Numbered from the stretch's first letter, positions 1 to 8,535 are shown. The stretch is DNA of 64,000 bases from Corallococcus sp. NCRR (GCF_026965535.1 NZ_CP114039.1:992001-1056000), one strand, 5' to 3'. Notes: generated from the letters alone by a model not told the origin. Numbers and translations: made by a program.

Positions 1-807
1 CGGGTTGGGGCCCGCGTGTTCGAGGATGGCGTCGAGCGCGCCCAGCGCCTCAGGGAGGAACTCCTCCTGGAGCAACACGAGGGCCCGTCCCATGAGCGCG
101 GTGGAGACCAGGGCGCGCATCCTCGGGTCCGTGTCCTCGCAGTAGCGCACGTCCACCTCGTCGAACGCCTCCAGCGCCTCGTCCGTGTGCCCCAACCCCT
201 GGAGCGCGAGCGCCCGCTGCACCAGGGCCACCGCCGTCTGCTCCACCAGGAACGGCTCGGTGTTTCCGTCGTACTCCTTCAGGAGCGCCTCGGACTGGCT
301 CAGCGCCTCCTCGAAACGCTGCCCCTGGTTATGGGCGGCGAGCAACACCGTCCGCGCCATCTCCACCGGGACGCGCAGGTCGGGCCGCTGCGCGAACGCC
401 TTGAAGCGGCTCAGCAGCCGCTCCAGCCAGTTGCGGCCCATCTCCTCCCGGTCCATCTCCAGGAGCACGCGGGCCCGATACAGCATCCCCCACGCGACGC
501 CCTCCCAGAGCTCCGGCCGGCGCGGACTCCAGAAGCGGCGCTCCACCTCGTCGAAGTGGACCAGCGCCTCGTGGAACATCCCCTGCTCCGAAATGGCCGC
601 GCCCCGGTGCCCCAGCGCCCGCGCCACCTGGAGCTGGAGCGCCGGCACCTTCGACAGCGTGAAGCGCCGGTACACCTCGTCACAGAGCGGAATCGCCTCT
701 TCCCACGCGCCCGCGCGGATGCACGCGCGCGCCCGGTCCATCTTCTCCTTCGCCTCCACCTCCGGCGGCACCGCCCCTTCAGCGTCCGGCATCGGCACGC
801 CCGTCAT
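1..807 (-). CDS. TPR-repeat protein (3' end outside window)
   Basis: The gene is read leftward off the window edge, so only the N-terminal 269 residues are present and no stop is seen. The translated part is almost wholly helical. Repeated tetratricopeptide-like pairs such as AGAWEEAIPLCDEV, QGMFHEALVHFDEV and LGHTDEALEAFDEV each carry the W/A-L-G-Y-A-F-P spacing of a TPR. No signal peptide or membrane segment is seen. ATG at 807 is chosen; a second ATG lies five codons in. The start overlaps the stop of the upstream metallo-beta-lactamase-fold gene by 29 nt, so it is probably the last gene of that unit. TPR proteins are scaffolds, and no specific partner can be named. The missing C-terminus could hold another domain. 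Confidence 0.7.
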   Translation of the reverse strand, partial: MTGVPMPDAEGAVPPEVEAKEKMDRARACIRAGAWEEAIPLCDEVYRRFTLSKVPALQLQVARALGHRGAAISEQGMFHEALVHFDEVERRFWSPRRPELWEGVAWGMLYRARVLLEMDREEMGRNWLERLLSRFKAFAQRPDLRVPVEMARTVLLAAHNQGQRFEEALSQSEALLKEYDGNTEPFLVEQTAVALVQRALALQGLGHTDEALEAFDEVDVRYCEDTDPRMRALVSTALMGRALVLLQEEFLPEALGALDAILEHAGPNP

Positions 808-1840
808 TGTCCGGCGCCAGCGGCGCCACGTCCCGGCCCTCGCCGAAGCCGAGCGCCCAGAAGCGCGGCCGCACCTCCTCCTTCAAGAGGAGCCGCAGGA
901 GCAGGTACTTCGCTTCGTCCTGCCCGTCCCACGCCATGGGGAAGGTGCCGTAGTGCATCGCCACGGACGTGCCCGAGCGCAGCACCTGGTGCGCCTTCAG
1001 CGCGTCCTCCGGCCCCATGTGCACCGGGTGCAGGACGCGCGGGCGGAACGCGCCGATGGGCAGCACCGACAGGCGCATGGGCCCGAAGCGCTCCGCGATG
1101 CGGTCGAAGTGCGGCCCCAGCCCCGTGTCACCCGCGAAGAGCACCGGGCCACCGGACGTCTCCAGCACGTAGCCCGCCCACAGCGTCTCCTCCTGGTCCG
1201 TCAGCCCCCGGTTCGAGCGGTGCTGCGCGGGCACCGCCCAGACCTTCAACCCCGGGGGACCACTCTTCGCGGACTGCCACCAGTCCAGCTCCTCCACGCG
1301 CTGGAAGCCCTCGTCCAGGAGCAGCTCGCGGTTGCCCAGGCCCACGAGGAAGAGCGGGTGGTGCGCGGCCTCCAGCCGCCGCAGCGTGGGCAGGTCCATG
1401 TGGTCGTAGTGGTTGTGGCTCACCACCACGATGTCGATGGGCGGCAGGTCCTCGAAGCGGATGCCCGGGGGCCGCACGCGCTTGGGGCCCACGAAGGACA
1501 GGGGGCTCGCCCGCTCCGAATAGATGGGGTCCGTTAGCACGTTCACCCCGTCCGCCTGGAGCAACACCGTGGCGTGGCCGATGAACGTCACGCGCAGCTC
1601 GCCCGGGCCTACGCGCTCCGGAGGCTTCGGACCGGCGGGCTCGTCCGCGTAGTCGCGCCAGGGGCCGCGCTGCTCCTCCATCACGGCCGCGATCAACGTG
1701 AGCGGGGACAGCTTCGGCGCGTCGCCGATGTTCTGGAACGACTCCCCGTCGAAATGGTCCGTCACCGGGCCCCGGTGCACGGTGCCGGCGAAGCAGCCGG
1801 TGAACAGCGACAGGGCCAGCACGGGCCACAGCCGCGTCAC
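779..1840 (-). CDS. Metallo-beta-lactamase-fold lipoprotein hydrolase
   Basis: The 353-residue protein belongs to the UlaG/NAPE-PLD-like branch of the metallo-beta-lactamase superfamily. The family signature FIGHATVLL is near residue 87 and the metal-binding HNHYDH near 142-147 (His142, His144, Asp146, His147). GDTGLG and HYGTF further on supply the remaining metal ligands. The N-terminus is a lipoprotein signal ending in LFTGC, so the enzyme should be membrane-anchored outside the cytoplasm. GTG at 1840 is chosen because it overlaps the stop of the upstream gene (GTGA) and places the lipobox Cys at residue 16. An ATG at 1864 would add charged residues before the signal. The family cleaves phosphodiester, lactone or amide bonds; the substrate here is unknown. 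Confidence 0.85.
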   Translation of the reverse strand: MTRLWPVLALSLFTGCFAGTVHRGPVTDHFDGESFQNIGDAPKLSPLTLIAAVMEEQRGPWRDYADEPAGPKPPERVGPGELRVTFIGHATVLLQADGVNVLTDPIYSERASPLSFVGPKRVRPPGIRFEDLPPIDIVVVSHNHYDHMDLPTLRRLEAAHHPLFLVGLGNRELLLDEGFQRVEELDWWQSAKSGPPGLKVWAVPAQHRSNRGLTDQEETLWAGYVLETSGGPVLFAGDTGLGPHFDRIAERFGPMRLSVLPIGAFRPRVLHPVHMGPEDALKAHQVLRSGTSVAMHYGTFPMAWDGQDEAKYLLLRLLLKEEVRPRFWALGFGEGRDVAPLAPDNDGRADAGR

Positions 1841-2412
1841 TTGATGACGATGGTCCAGTCGCATTCGAAGGGCTCTCCGTCGAGGGTGGGCAGCACGTAG
1901 CGCGAAGCCTGGATGCTGGCGAGCGCCTGCGCCAGCAGGTCCGGGGGCAGCGTCGCTTCCCGCACCTCGCACTGCTGGGGCACGCCGCCCTGCACCAGCC
2001 GGCACGTCACGCGCACGTGGTGCTTGCGGCCCTCGCGCCAGTGCTCGAAGGCCTCCTGGAACACCGGGTCCTCCGGCGGGCCGCCGCGCACGCGCCGGGG
2101 CTCCTTCACGTGCTGGGACAGCCAGGAGCAGGCGTCCTTCACCTGCCCGTCACAGGCCTTGCCCATCAGTGACAACGCGCGCAGCCGCTCGGGGCCTTTC
2201 GCGTTCGTGGCCAGCAGCGTGAGCGCCTGGTCGAAGCACTGCTTCGCCGTGCGCACCGTGCAGTCCTCCGTGGTGGCCGGAGGCGTGCCCGCGGCGAAGG
2301 CCCCCACGGGCGCGGGGCGCATCAGGTCCTCCGCCACGCGCGCGGGGTCACTGCGCCGCTGCCCGCATGCGGACAGCAGCACCAGCGGGAGGAGGAGGAA
2401 ACGCCAGGTCAT
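1837..2412 (-). CDS. Small lipoprotein with TonB-C-like domain
   Basis: The predicted product has 191 residues with a lipoprotein signal (LVLLSAC, lipid Cys near residue 16). The middle (about 45-100) is helical and Cys-containing (DCTVRTAKQCF, GKACDGQVKDACSWL), a pattern resembling Sel1-type repeats. The last ~60 residues (VRVTCRLVQGG to CDWTIVIK) resemble the C-terminal domain of energy-transducer TonB, as seen in many myxobacterial lipoproteins. The gene starts at ATG 2412 and is translationally coupled (GTGA) to the metallo-beta-lactamase-fold gene, so both are likely exported together. Function is not known. Confidence 0.72.
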   Translation of the reverse strand: MTWRFLLLPLVLLSACGQRRSDPARVAEDLMRPAPVGAFAAGTPPATTEDCTVRTAKQCFDQALTLLATNAKGPERLRALSLMGKACDGQVKDACSWLSQHVKEPRRVRGGPPEDPVFQEAFEHWREGRKHHVRVTCRLVQGGVPQQCEVREATLPPDLLAQALASIQASRYVLPTLDGEPFECDWTIVIK

Positions 2413-2532
2413 GGCGCCATCGTAGACGGCTCGCGCTCGGGAAGGGATGTCAGGGCGACTGAACGGTGGCCGGGGCCTCGTACAGCCCGGTGGCCAACGC
2501 ACCCAGCATCCTGTTCATGGGCGGATCGTCCC

Positions 2533-4140
2533 TCACCGGGGAGATCCTTTCGGGTGGGGTGGAGAGGGGCGGAGGTCGTTGCGGCGCGCGGCTTCGATGG
2601 CCCGGGCCAGGGCGCGTGTCCCGGCGCGCATGTCGTCCGGGCGCACGCCGCCGAAGCCGAAGACGAGGCCGGACTCGCGGCGGCGGCCGAGGAAGTAGCC
2701 GGACAGCGCGGCGACCTCCACGCCCTTCCGGGCGGCCTCATCGCGGACACGCAGGTCGGACAGGGAGGCGGCCAGCGACGCGCAGACCTGCATCCCGGTG
2801 TCGCAGGGCCGGGGCGTCAGCACGCCCGGGCAGTCGGCGCGCAGGGCTTCGAGCAGGGCTTCACCGCGCTCGCGATAGGCCGCGCGCATCCGGCGCAGGT
2901 GACGGGCGAAGTGTCCCTCCGCGAGGAACGCGGCGAGCGCGGCCTGCTCCAGCGAGGAGGCGGGCGCGGACGCGGCGGCGCGCGCGGCGGAGAACACCTC
3001 CACGAGCGAGGGCGGCACCACGAGGAAGCCCAGGCGCAGGCCGGGGAACATCGACTTGCTGAACGTGCCCACGTAGACCACGCAGCCAGAGTCATCGAGT
3101 CCCTGGAGCGCGGTGAGGGGGCGGCCTCGGTGACGGAACTCGCTGTCGTAATCGTCCTCGATGATCAGCGAGCGGGTGCGTTCGGCCCACTGGAGCAGTG
3201 CCATCCGCCGCGCCAGGCTCAGCGTGACGCCCAGCGGGTATTGGTGCGAAGGCGCCACCAGCGCGACCCGTGCCCGAGGCGCACGAGCCAGCCCCGCGCT
3301 CACGTCGAGCCCGTCCCCATCCACGGGGATGGGCACCGGACGTCCCCCCGCGGAGAGCACGGCGCGACGCACACCGGGATAGCCAGGGTCCTCCACCCAG
3401 ACGGAGTCCCCCGGGTCCAGCGCGAGCCGGAGCACTTCATCGAAGGCCTGCTGGGTGCCCGCCGTGATGAAGACCTGCGCCGGGGAGCAGCGCACGCCCC
3501 GCGACACGGACACATGGGTGGCGATGGCATCACGCAGCGGCGCATGGCCCGAAGGGTCCCCTCCGTCGAGCAGCCCCGTGCTCGCGCGAGCATGAACGCG
3601 AGACACCGTGCGGGCCCAGAGCGCGGTGGGGAACAGGTCCAGCGCGGGCACACCGGGCCGGAACGCGCGAGGCGCGGCCCCGAGGCGCGGAGCACCAACC
3701 GGTGAAGCCTTCAACGCCCGTGCGGACGCAGCAAGCCGAGGCCCCCGCGCCCCGGAGCCAGACGCGCGTGTGGCGGCGAGCCGGGAACGCGGGTCTCGCG
3801 CATCGGAGCTCGGCGCGCGTGTGGCGACAGGGAGCCCGGGTTCACGGATCCGGTCTCCAGCGAGGATGGGCAATGCGGGCGCGACTCGCGTGCAGGAGCC
3901 CGCCCGGGCCACGAGGTAGCCCTCCGCCGTGAGCGCGTCCAGCGCCTGGAGGACGGTGCTGCGGGCCACGTCCAGCTCGGTCGCGAGCTGACGGGAGGAG
4001 GGAAGCCGCAGGCCGGGTGCCAGCGCCCCCGCGAGGATGCGCGCGCGGATACCCTCGAAGAGCTGCTCATGGAGCGGCGTGGGGCTGCGCGAGTCGAGCC
4101 GCAAGAGGAGCGATGACGCGACGCCGGTGGAGGTCTTCAA
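2533..4140 (-). CDS. MocR/PdxR-type regulator (GntR HTH fused to aminotransferase)
   Basis: The 535-residue protein has a GntR winged helix at residues ~15-85 (LHEQLFEGIRARI, LPSSRQLATELDVARSTV). A linker unusually rich in Arg/Ala/Pro (~90-165) follows, and then a fold-type I aminotransferase domain. The PLP-binding Lys is in TFSKSMFPG (Lys362). MocR proteins sense PLP or amines and usually regulate a divergent neighbour; here the NIPSNAP/DUF1579 pair starts only 67 bp away. The start is TTG at 4140: no ATG or GTG is available between the upstream in-frame stop and the conserved HTH. The TTG lies inside one arm of an inverted repeat, which suggests autoregulation. Confidence 0.9.
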   Translation of the reverse strand: MKTSTGVASSLLLRLDSRSPTPLHEQLFEGIRARILAGALAPGLRLPSSRQLATELDVARSTVLQALDALTAEGYLVARAGSCTRVAPALPILAGDRIREPGLPVATRAPSSDARDPRSRLAATRASGSGARGPRLAASARALKASPVGAPRLGAAPRAFRPGVPALDLFPTALWARTVSRVHARASTGLLDGGDPSGHAPLRDAIATHVSVSRGVRCSPAQVFITAGTQQAFDEVLRLALDPGDSVWVEDPGYPGVRRAVLSAGGRPVPIPVDGDGLDVSAGLARAPRARVALVAPSHQYPLGVTLSLARRMALLQWAERTRSLIIEDDYDSEFRHRGRPLTALQGLDDSGCVVYVGTFSKSMFPGLRLGFLVVPPSLVEVFSAARAAASAPASSLEQAALAAFLAEGHFARHLRRMRAAYRERGEALLEALRADCPGVLTPRPCDTGMQVCASLAASLSDLRVRDEAARKGVEVAALSGYFLGRRRESGLVFGFGGVRPDDMRAGTRALARAIEAARRNDLRPSPPHPKGSPR

Positions 4141-4188
4141 CTGGTATGGCCTGTTGTTACGGAAGTGGTCTTCATGACCCTACCAGTT
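4139..4188. promoter_or_regulatory. Divergent control region with paired dyads
   Basis: The 67-bp gap between the MocR start and the NIPSNAP gene contains AACTGGTA at 4139-4146 and its exact reverse complement TACCAGTT at 4181-4188. Inside them sits a smaller dyad, GGTC-5-GACC, at 4168-4180. The arms flank both likely transcription starts. MocR-family regulators commonly bind such intergenic sites. That this MocR binds them is inference. Confidence 0.45.
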
Positions 4189-4207
4189 CTCTGGCAAGGA
4201 TGGCCGC

Positions 4208-4924
4208 ATGCCGTCCCATCTCTCCTGCTGTTCGGTCCTCGAACTGCGCCAGTACACGCTCCATCCCGGTCAGCGGGAGGTCCTCATCTCGCTCTTCGAG
4301 CGGGCCTTCATCGAGTCGCAGGAAGCCACCGGCATGCACCTCATCGGTCAGTTCCGCGACGAGGACCGTCCGGACCGGTTCGTCTGGCTGCGAGGCTTCC
4401 GCGACATGGCCTCACGGCGCGAAGCGCTGAGCGCGTTCTACGGCGGCCCGGTGTGGAAGGAGCACCGGAGCGCGGCGAACGCGACGATGCAGGACTCCGA
4501 CAACGTCCTGCTCCTGCGACCAGTGCGGCCGGACACGGGCCTCGAGCATCCGGGCACGCCCCGCCCCCCGCCAAACGCGGACGCGCGTCCGGACTCCCGG
4601 GTGGAGGTGACGCTCTGCTACCTGAAAGCCCCCGCCGATGAAGCCCTCACGGCCTGCTTCGAACAGCACGTGCGCCCGGTGCTCACGGAGCTGGGCGCCA
4701 CGCCGAAAGCCTTGTTCCAGACCGAGTCCGCGGAGAACACGTTCCCTGCCCTGCCCGTGCGCACGGGCGAGCACGTCCTCGCCTGGCTCACCGTGTTTCC
4801 GGATGCCGAGCACCTTCGACGCCGAGCCGCCGCGAAGGGCTGGGCGGAGCCGCTGCAACCGTGGCTGAGCGCACCCATCGAACACCTGACGCTGTCTCCC
4901 ACCGCGCGCTCCGAGCTGCGCTGA
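4208..4924 (+). CDS. NIPSNAP family protein
   Basis: The 238-residue protein opens with VLELRQYTLHPGQREVLISLFE, the hallmark of the NIPSNAP/ferredoxin-like (dimeric alpha-beta barrel) fold. A second, weaker copy starts near residue 135 (VEVTLCYLKAP). The two halves probably form one pseudo-dimeric barrel. No signal peptide or membrane segment is present, so it should be cytoplasmic. The ATG at 4208 is the first in frame after the divergent control region. The gene is followed after 13 nt by a DUF1579-like gene, and both are presumably controlled by the neighbouring MocR. Bacterial NIPSNAP proteins are often linked to small-molecule turnover, but the reaction here is unknown. Confidence 0.85.
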   Translation: MPSHLSCCSVLELRQYTLHPGQREVLISLFERAFIESQEATGMHLIGQFRDEDRPDRFVWLRGFRDMASRREALSAFYGGPVWKEHRSAANATMQDSDNVLLLRPVRPDTGLEHPGTPRPPPNADARPDSRVEVTLCYLKAPADEALTACFEQHVRPVLTELGATPKALFQTESAENTFPALPVRTGEHVLAWLTVFPDAEHLRRRAAAKGWAEPLQPWLSAPIEHLTLSPTARSELR

Positions 4925-4937
4925 AAGGATCCGAACC

Positions 4938-5426
4938 ATGAAGCCCCTCCCTCCCTTGCCCACGGGCGACGTGCACGACTTCGACTTCCTCATGGGCGAA
5001 TGGACGTGCGTGAACCGGAAGCTCAAGCAGCGGCTGACGGGCAGCAACGACTGGGACGTCTTCACGTCCAGGATGCGCTGCCAGCCCCACCTGGGCGGCC
5101 TCTCCAACGTCGAGGAGACCGTCTTCGAGCGGGGCTTCTCCGGCATGGCCCTGCGCCTGTTCGACGAGCGGGAGCGCCGTTGGTCCATCCACTGGATCGA
5201 CAGTCGCCACGCGGTGCTCCAGCCCCCCGTGCACGGAGGCTTCACGGGCGACCACGGCCGCTTCTACGGAGAGGACACCGAAGGAGGCTGCCCGGTCCAG
5301 GTCGTGTTCCACTGGACCCGCCTGGGCAACGACCGGGCGCGTTGGGAACAGGCCTTCTCCCTCGACGGAGAGACCTGGGAGACCAACTGGGTGATGGAGT
5401 TCACCCGGGCGACAGCCAACGGCTGA
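4938..5426 (+). CDS. DUF1579-like small-molecule-binding protein
   Basis: The 162-residue protein begins with the motif HDFDFLMGEWTCVNRKLKQR and contains the conserved stretches LGGLSNVEE, LRLFDERERRWSIHWID and RWEQAFSLDG. This pattern is typical of a widespread, uncharacterised beta-barrel family related to DUF1579. The start follows an AAGGA Shine-Dalgarno at about 4924-4928. It lies 13 nt behind the NIPSNAP gene and is likely co-transcribed. A binding or isomerase-like role would fit the fold, but no catalytic residue can be assigned. Confidence 0.8.
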   Translation: MKPLPPLPTGDVHDFDFLMGEWTCVNRKLKQRLTGSNDWDVFTSRMRCQPHLGGLSNVEETVFERGFSGMALRLFDERERRWSIHWIDSRHAVLQPPVHGGFTGDHGRFYGEDTEGGCPVQVVFHWTRLGNDRARWEQAFSLDGETWETNWVMEFTRATANG

Positions 5427-5475
5427 ACGGCTCCGTGGCTGGACCCCCCATCGGCGCATCCGTTTGAATGCGCTC

Positions 5476-5553
5476 ATGACGCGACTGCTCGCCGCCGTCT
5501 CGCTGTTCGCCCTGGCTGGCTGCTCCTACGTGGGAATTGGCGCGACGCAGTAG
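5476..5553 (+). CDS. Putative 25-residue lipoprotein
   Basis: A short frame starts at ATG 5476 and ends at TAG 5553. The peptide starts MTRLLAAVSLFALAGC and ends SYVGIGATQ. It therefore has a complete lipoprotein signal (charged start, hydrophobic core, LAGC lipobox with Cys16) and only nine residues after the lipid-bearing Cys. This resembles entericidin-size lipoproteins. It could equally be the surviving 5' end of a longer degraded lipoprotein gene. No strong Shine-Dalgarno is visible, so expression is uncertain. Confidence 0.4.
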   Translation: MTRLLAAVSLFALAGCSYVGIGATQ

Positions 5554-5666
5554 CGGCTCGCGCGATTGTGAACGGACCGGCGCGGAATCGGTTCGACAGG
5601 CCGGGGCGCCTCGGGAACCATCCGCGCTCCGCCGCCTGAAGATGGGCCGTGCTCCGGAGCCACCCG

Positions 5667-6350
5667 ATGAAGCCCCGTGTCATCTGCCACATGATCTCGT
5701 CCATCGACGGGCGCATCGTCGTCAAGCACTGGCCCGACCCGGCGTCGATGCGCGGCGAGTACGAGCGCACCGCCGACACCTTCGACGCGGACGCCTGGAT
5801 GTGCGGCCGCATCACCATGGAGGACTTCGCCGCCGAAGGCTCGGTGTCCAAGCCCGCTCCCGCGTCGCCCCTGCCCCGCACGGACTTCGTCGCTCGCAAG
5901 GACGCGGAGTCCTACGCCATCGCCCTGGATGCCCACGGCAAGCTGAACTGGGAATCCGGCGCCATCGATGACGACCACCTCGTCGTCGTGCTCACCGAGT
6001 CCGTCCCCGACGCGCACCTCGCCCACCTGCGCGAGCGCGGCGTCTCCTATGTCTTCGGCGGCAAGCAGGACATCGACTTCGCCCGCGTACTGGAGAAGCT
6101 CGGAGACACCTTCGGCATCAAGACCGTGCTGCTGGAGGGCGGAGGCGGCATCAATGGCTCCTTCCTCGCCACGGGCCTCATCGACGAGGTGAGCCTCCTC
6201 GTGCACCCCACCGCCGACGGCCTGACCGGCACCCCGACCCTGTTCGACCGGCCCCAGGGCTCCACTGGCGCGGGCGCCGCGCTGGAGCTCACCCACGTGG
6301 AGCGCCGCGACTCCGGCATCGTATGGCTCCGCTACCGCGTGCGGCGCTGA
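5667..6350 (+). CDS. RibD C-terminal domain (DHFR-fold) reductase
   Basis: The 227-residue protein is a stand-alone RibD_C domain: the N-terminus RVICHMISSIDGRIV is the substrate-binding strand, and LLEGGGGINGSFLATGLIDEV near residues 150-170 is the NADPH-binding signature. The deaminase half of RibD is absent. Stand-alone members are NAD(P)H-dependent reductases, often of unknown substrate and not necessarily part of riboflavin synthesis. ATG 5667 is preferred over the upstream GTG 5649 because the conserved fold begins right after it. It converges on the nuclease gene with a 27-bp gap. Confidence 0.88.
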   Translation: MKPRVICHMISSIDGRIVVKHWPDPASMRGEYERTADTFDADAWMCGRITMEDFAAEGSVSKPAPASPLPRTDFVARKDAESYAIALDAHGKLNWESGAIDDDHLVVVLTESVPDAHLAHLRERGVSYVFGGKQDIDFARVLEKLGDTFGIKTVLLEGGGGINGSFLATGLIDEVSLLVHPTADGLTGTPTLFDRPQGSTGAGAALELTHVERRDSGIVWLRYRVRR

Positions 6351-6377
6351 CCGCGTGTGCGGCCCCCGACAGCTGCT

Positions 6378-7829
6378 TCAGGGGGCGCGCAGCAGCGTGG
6401 CGGACTCGTAGAGGCTCTGCTGCTGGAAGACGCCCGCGGCGGAGGTGTCCTTCTCCAGCTTGTCCTGCACGCTCTTGGGCAGCTGCGCGTAGAGGTCCTG
6501 ACCCAGCAGCCCTTCAATCTGGTCCACCGGCACGCGCGACTGCTGGAGCAGCGGGAGGATGTCCTCCTTCTTGGACGGGCCCTCCTTCGCGTTCGGCACC
6601 ATGTACGCGAACATCGACAGGTTGCCGTTGGGCAGCTCCACCAGGACCGTCTTGAAGTTGTGCGTGGGGACCGCGATCTGCCGGTCGGCCTTCGAGCCCG
6701 TCGTCTGGAGGGACTCGGGCGGCAGCGGCTTGCCCTTGTCGTCCAGGTACAGGTTGCCCGTGACGATGTAGGCCTTGCCGCCGGTCTCCTTGATCATCTC
6801 GGAGACGCCGCGCTCCAGCGTGCGCCACACCTGCTGGTTGTGGTTGCCGTGCTGGGGCGCGATGTTGCTCATGTAGTGGCTTTCGTTCATCGCCGCCTGC
6901 GTGGGCGAGTCCTCGGCCGGCTTCATGTGCCCCCGGTCGAAACCGGTGTTGTTGTAGTCGGAGTCCACCACGCCGCCCTGCTTCAGCTCCGGGTCGCGCA
7001 CGAAGGTGCTGTCCAGCCGGCTGACGTCCGCGGGCGTCTCCTTCACGTCCGCCGCGGACAGCATGTAGCTCACGAACGTGGGCACGTTCTTGTCCGTGTC
7101 CATGAGCGTGCGCGAGTACTCCTTCACCATGTTCAGGCCGGGCGTCGCGCCGCTTTGGCCCACGCCCTGGAGCGGATCCACCTCGCCGGCGACCTCCGCC
7201 ACGCGGCTCTGGAAGGCGGCCATCTGCTGGTCCGGCACCCACTGCGTGTTCGCGGCCGTGCCCGTGCCCTTGGCCTGGTTCGCCTTGGACGCGTTGATGT
7301 AGGCCGTCAGCTCATCGGCGGAGAGCTCCCCGTCGCCGTTGCCGCCCAGGAGGTCCGCGCGCTTCGCCACGGACTGCTGCCAGGGGCTGTCGAAGCTGTC
7401 CACCTTCGCGGACTGCGCGCCGCCCTGAAGCTTCGCGTCGAGCGCCGCGCGCTGCTGCTGGAGCGCCGTGGACGTGAGGAACTGCGCGTCCGTGGGCGCG
7501 GAGAGGTACGACTCCAGCTCCGCCGCGGACACCTGGCCGTTCGAGGCGCGGCTGCCGTCAGCGCCCTCGTCCGCCGCGTGCAGCAGGCGCCCCTGCCAGC
7601 TTTCGTCCGTCCAGCCGAACTTCTGCTGGAGGTCGGAGATGGCCACCTCCTTGGTGGCGGAGCGCTTCCAGCTGCCCCCCGTGGGCGCCACGACATTGGA
7701 TGCGGGCGCATTGGCGGGGAGGTCCGCCCCGGCGGGCACCGCGGTGTTCGCGGGCGCGGCGGTGGGAGCGGCGGCATTCGCGGGCGTGGGACGCGGGGTG
7801 GAGACTCCCGTCGGGATTCGCAGCGACAT
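6378..7829 (-). CDS. DNA/RNA non-specific (NUC1/DRGH) endonuclease with EF-hand-like loops
   Basis: The 483-residue protein carries the DRGH motif (Asp298-Arg-Gly-His301) of the Serratia/NucA nuclease family. Asn331 and Glu339 follow with exactly the 30- and 38-residue spacing known for the Serratia Mg-binding Asn and its Glu. Residues ~1-52 are low-complexity Pro/Ala/Thr. Two acidic loops, ADEGADGSRASNGQ (~86-99) and GGNGDGELSADE (~162-173), look like EF-hand calcium sites. No classical signal peptide or lipobox is present, so export, if any, must use another route. Family members cleave single- and double-stranded nucleic acids. No immunity gene is recognised beside it. Confidence 0.9.
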   Translation of the reverse strand: MSLRIPTGVSTPRPTPANAAAPTAAPANTAVPAGADLPANAPASNVVAPTGGSWKRSATKEVAISDLQQKFGWTDESWQGRLLHAADEGADGSRASNGQVSAAELESYLSAPTDAQFLTSTALQQQRAALDAKLQGGAQSAKVDSFDSPWQQSVAKRADLLGGNGDGELSADELTAYINASKANQAKGTGTAANTQWVPDQQMAAFQSRVAEVAGEVDPLQGVGQSGATPGLNMVKEYSRTLMDTDKNVPTFVSYMLSAADVKETPADVSRLDSTFVRDPELKQGGVVDSDYNNTGFDRGHMKPAEDSPTQAAMNESHYMSNIAPQHGNHNQQVWRTLERGVSEMIKETGGKAYIVTGNLYLDDKGKPLPPESLQTTGSKADRQIAVPTHNFKTVLVELPNGNLSMFAYMVPNAKEGPSKKEDILPLLQQSRVPVDQIEGLLGQDLYAQLPKSVQDKLEKDTSAAGVFQQQSLYESATLLRAP

Positions 7830-7974
7830 GCGGTGAAAGTCCTCGGGGCCGGCGGGGGAGACGATCGGGGAGGGCCCCTCCCTTCCATCGTCGGTGTGAC
7901 GCGGCGCCCGGTTGCGTCACCCCGCCTTTTTTCTCAGGGGGCAGGGCGTTTTTCGGTCCGGCTGGACCCGGCTG

Positions 7975-8535
7975 TCACTTAATGCCGGACTTGGAGGGGG
8001 GCGGAGGGCGGTGTCCGTCGGGCCGGGCGTGCTGGACGGCGTGGACGATGCGGGCTTCGGCCTGGAGTTTTTCGACGACGGCGGCAGGCAGGCGGGCGCG
8101 CTCGGCGGCGACGGCGAGGGTGATCAGGAAGGCCTCGCTGACGGGCCCCTGCGTGGAGGTGTTGCGCTCGGCGGGGGTGAAGGCGTGGGCGTCCACCACG
8201 GTGCCGGAGGCGGTGCGCACCTTCACCAGGCGCTCCTCGGAGGCGAAGGCGAGCGCGGTCTCCAGGCGGGCGAGGACGGGCCAGGCTTCGGTGGCCACGG
8301 GGCGCAGGCGCCCGGACAGCCGGTGTCCGGGGGCATCCACCAGGCGTGCGACCCGGCCGCCCCAGTTGGGCACGTGCACGTCGTAGACGACGTCCACGTC
8401 CAGGGCCTCGGCGAGCTCGCCCTCGGGGAAGTCGGGCACGGGGGGCAGGCCGTGCAGGTGCCGGCTCGCCGCGGCCGGAGCCAGGTCGAGGGAGAACGCG
8501 AACCAGGGACGCGAAGGCGCGGGGCCAGATGCCAT
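7975..8535 (-). CDS. Gamma-glutamylcyclotransferase-like protein
   Basis: The 186-residue protein resembles the GGCT/AIG2 fold. It has an initial strand WFAFSLDL in place of the usual YGSNL, a central YDVHVPNWGGRVARLVDAPGHRLSGRL segment (given here only as a pattern of alternating strands), and an acidic residue Glu92 in ARLETA at the position of the catalytic Glu. The degenerate first motif weakens the enzymatic assignment. ATG 8535 is preferred to an upstream ATG because the fold begins ten residues later. It sits 91 nt behind the lipid operon on the same strand and may be read from it. Confidence 0.6.
   Translation of the reverse strand: MASGPAPSRPWFAFSLDLAPAAASRHLHGLPPVPDFPEGELAEALDVDVVYDVHVPNWGGRVARLVDAPGHRLSGRLRPVATEAWPVLARLETALAFASEERLVKVRTASGTVVDAHAFTPAERNTSTQGPVSEAFLITLAVAAERARLPAAVVEKLQAEARIVHAVQHARPDGHRPPPPSKSGIK

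Noticed and set aside
16-1584. Long plus-strand open frame over the TPR and metallo-beta-lactamase-fold genes
   Set aside because: It is Arg/Pro/Ala-rich without any domain and is antisense to two genes with clear motifs; it arises from high GC.
6357-7982. 541-codon plus-strand frame over the DRGH nuclease
   Set aside because: Low-complexity Arg/Val/His composition, antisense to a nuclease with an intact active site.
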